5,387 bases of DNA. Origin: Euryarchaeota archaeon UBA250 (GTDB lineage Archaea; Thermoplasmatota; Poseidoniia; Poseidoniales; Thalassarchaeaceae). The number at the start of each line of letters is the position of its first letter. Position 1 is the first letter of the stretch. Shown one piece after another: positions 5,267-5,387 of the stretch. A program made the translations under genes and the position numbers. A model generated the notes under the pieces. That model was not told the DNA's origin, ran no database searches, and worked only from the letters and a program-made list of their open reading frames with translations. The stretch covers positions 32,337-37,723 of the forward strand of contig DATW01000001.1 in the NCBI GenBank assembly GCA_002504845.1, written 5' to 3'.

Positions 5267-5387
5267 TCAGACAGATATCCGCCCTCGAAGAAAATTAACT
5301 ATCCTTTCCGACACCAATCCGGCTCGGAGAATCCTTCTGTGCCCAAGGCCTTCAGTTAGCAGGATCTCGCTGTTAGCCACTTCTTCG
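5267..5387 (-). CDS. C-terminal end of a probable alpha/beta hydrolase
   Basis: On the minus strand an open frame enters from the right edge and gives 39 complete residues before TGA (5269-5267). They read EEVANSEILLTEGLGHRRIL (5386-5327), then RAGLVSERIVNFLRGRISV. The pattern of a strand (ILLTEG), a loop GLGHRRIL and a terminal helix (LVSERIVNFLRG) is typical of the end of alpha/beta-hydrolase proteins. There the loop His is the catalytic-triad histidine, and Arg-Arg-Ile-Leu after it is common in a group of serine hydrolases. The nucleophile and acid residues lie outside the window, so the substrate cannot be judged. The gene converges on the orphan membrane protein gene, with 25 bases between the stop codons. 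The fragment is short, so the call rests on this motif alone. Confidence 0.65.
   Translation of the reverse strand, partial: EEVANSEILLTEGLGHRRILRAGLVSERIVNFLRGRISV

Noticed and set aside
1..5387. CRISPR array, insertion sequence, tRNA/rRNA or defence system
   Set aside because: I saw no regularly spaced repeats, no transposase-like frame or terminal inverted repeats, no cloverleaf-like stretch and no nuclease or toxin motifs. Gene content is mostly core archaeal functions.

Overview
The window looks like a piece of an archaeal chromosome, most likely a euryarchaeon of the Thermoplasmatota type (marine group II/Poseidoniales-like). The reasons are an archaeal-type FtsZ followed by secE (Sec61 gamma) on the same strand, an AK6/Fap7-type kinase joined to a CDP-alcohol phosphatidyltransferase of the archaetidylinositol-phosphate-synthase kind, and start codons with a TATA-like element about 26 bases upstream and no Shine-Dalgarno, which suggests leaderless transcripts. 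The lineage is an inference from gene content and sequence feel; no marker search was possible.

Layout. On the left, the minus strand carries ftsZ (264-1391) and then the first 63 codons of secE (1-191), which runs off the window. A 134-base divergent gap (1392-1525) separates ftsZ from a plus-strand gene for a 129-residue, three-helix membrane protein with a CC pair in its first helix (1526-1915). That gene overlaps tail-to-tail by 18 bases with a minus-strand two-gene operon: an AK6/Fap7-like kinase (start best placed at GTG 3132) whose TGA overlaps the ATG of the CDP-alcohol phosphatidyltransferase (2587). A 77-base divergent promoter region (3133-3209) separates this operon from a plus-strand CAX-type calcium/proton antiporter (3210-4352). 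An orphan membrane protein with a large aromatic-rich outer domain (4390-5241) follows 37 bases later. The right edge holds the last 39 codons of a minus-strand gene, probably an alpha/beta hydrolase (5267-5387).

How the genes work together. The left part is core cell machinery: division (FtsZ) and protein export (SecE). The middle pair combines a ribosome-maturation-type ATPase/nucleotide kinase with ether-lipid head-group synthesis; the tight coupling is clear, but a functional link is not. The antiporter probably exports calcium. The two uncharacterised membrane proteins (1526-1915 and 4390-5241) are the least explained parts. No RNA genes, CRISPR arrays, insertion sequences or convincing terminators were seen, and I found no evidence for a new multi-gene system. 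The main additions over a plain ORF reading are the two edge genes, two corrected start codons and the promoter positions.
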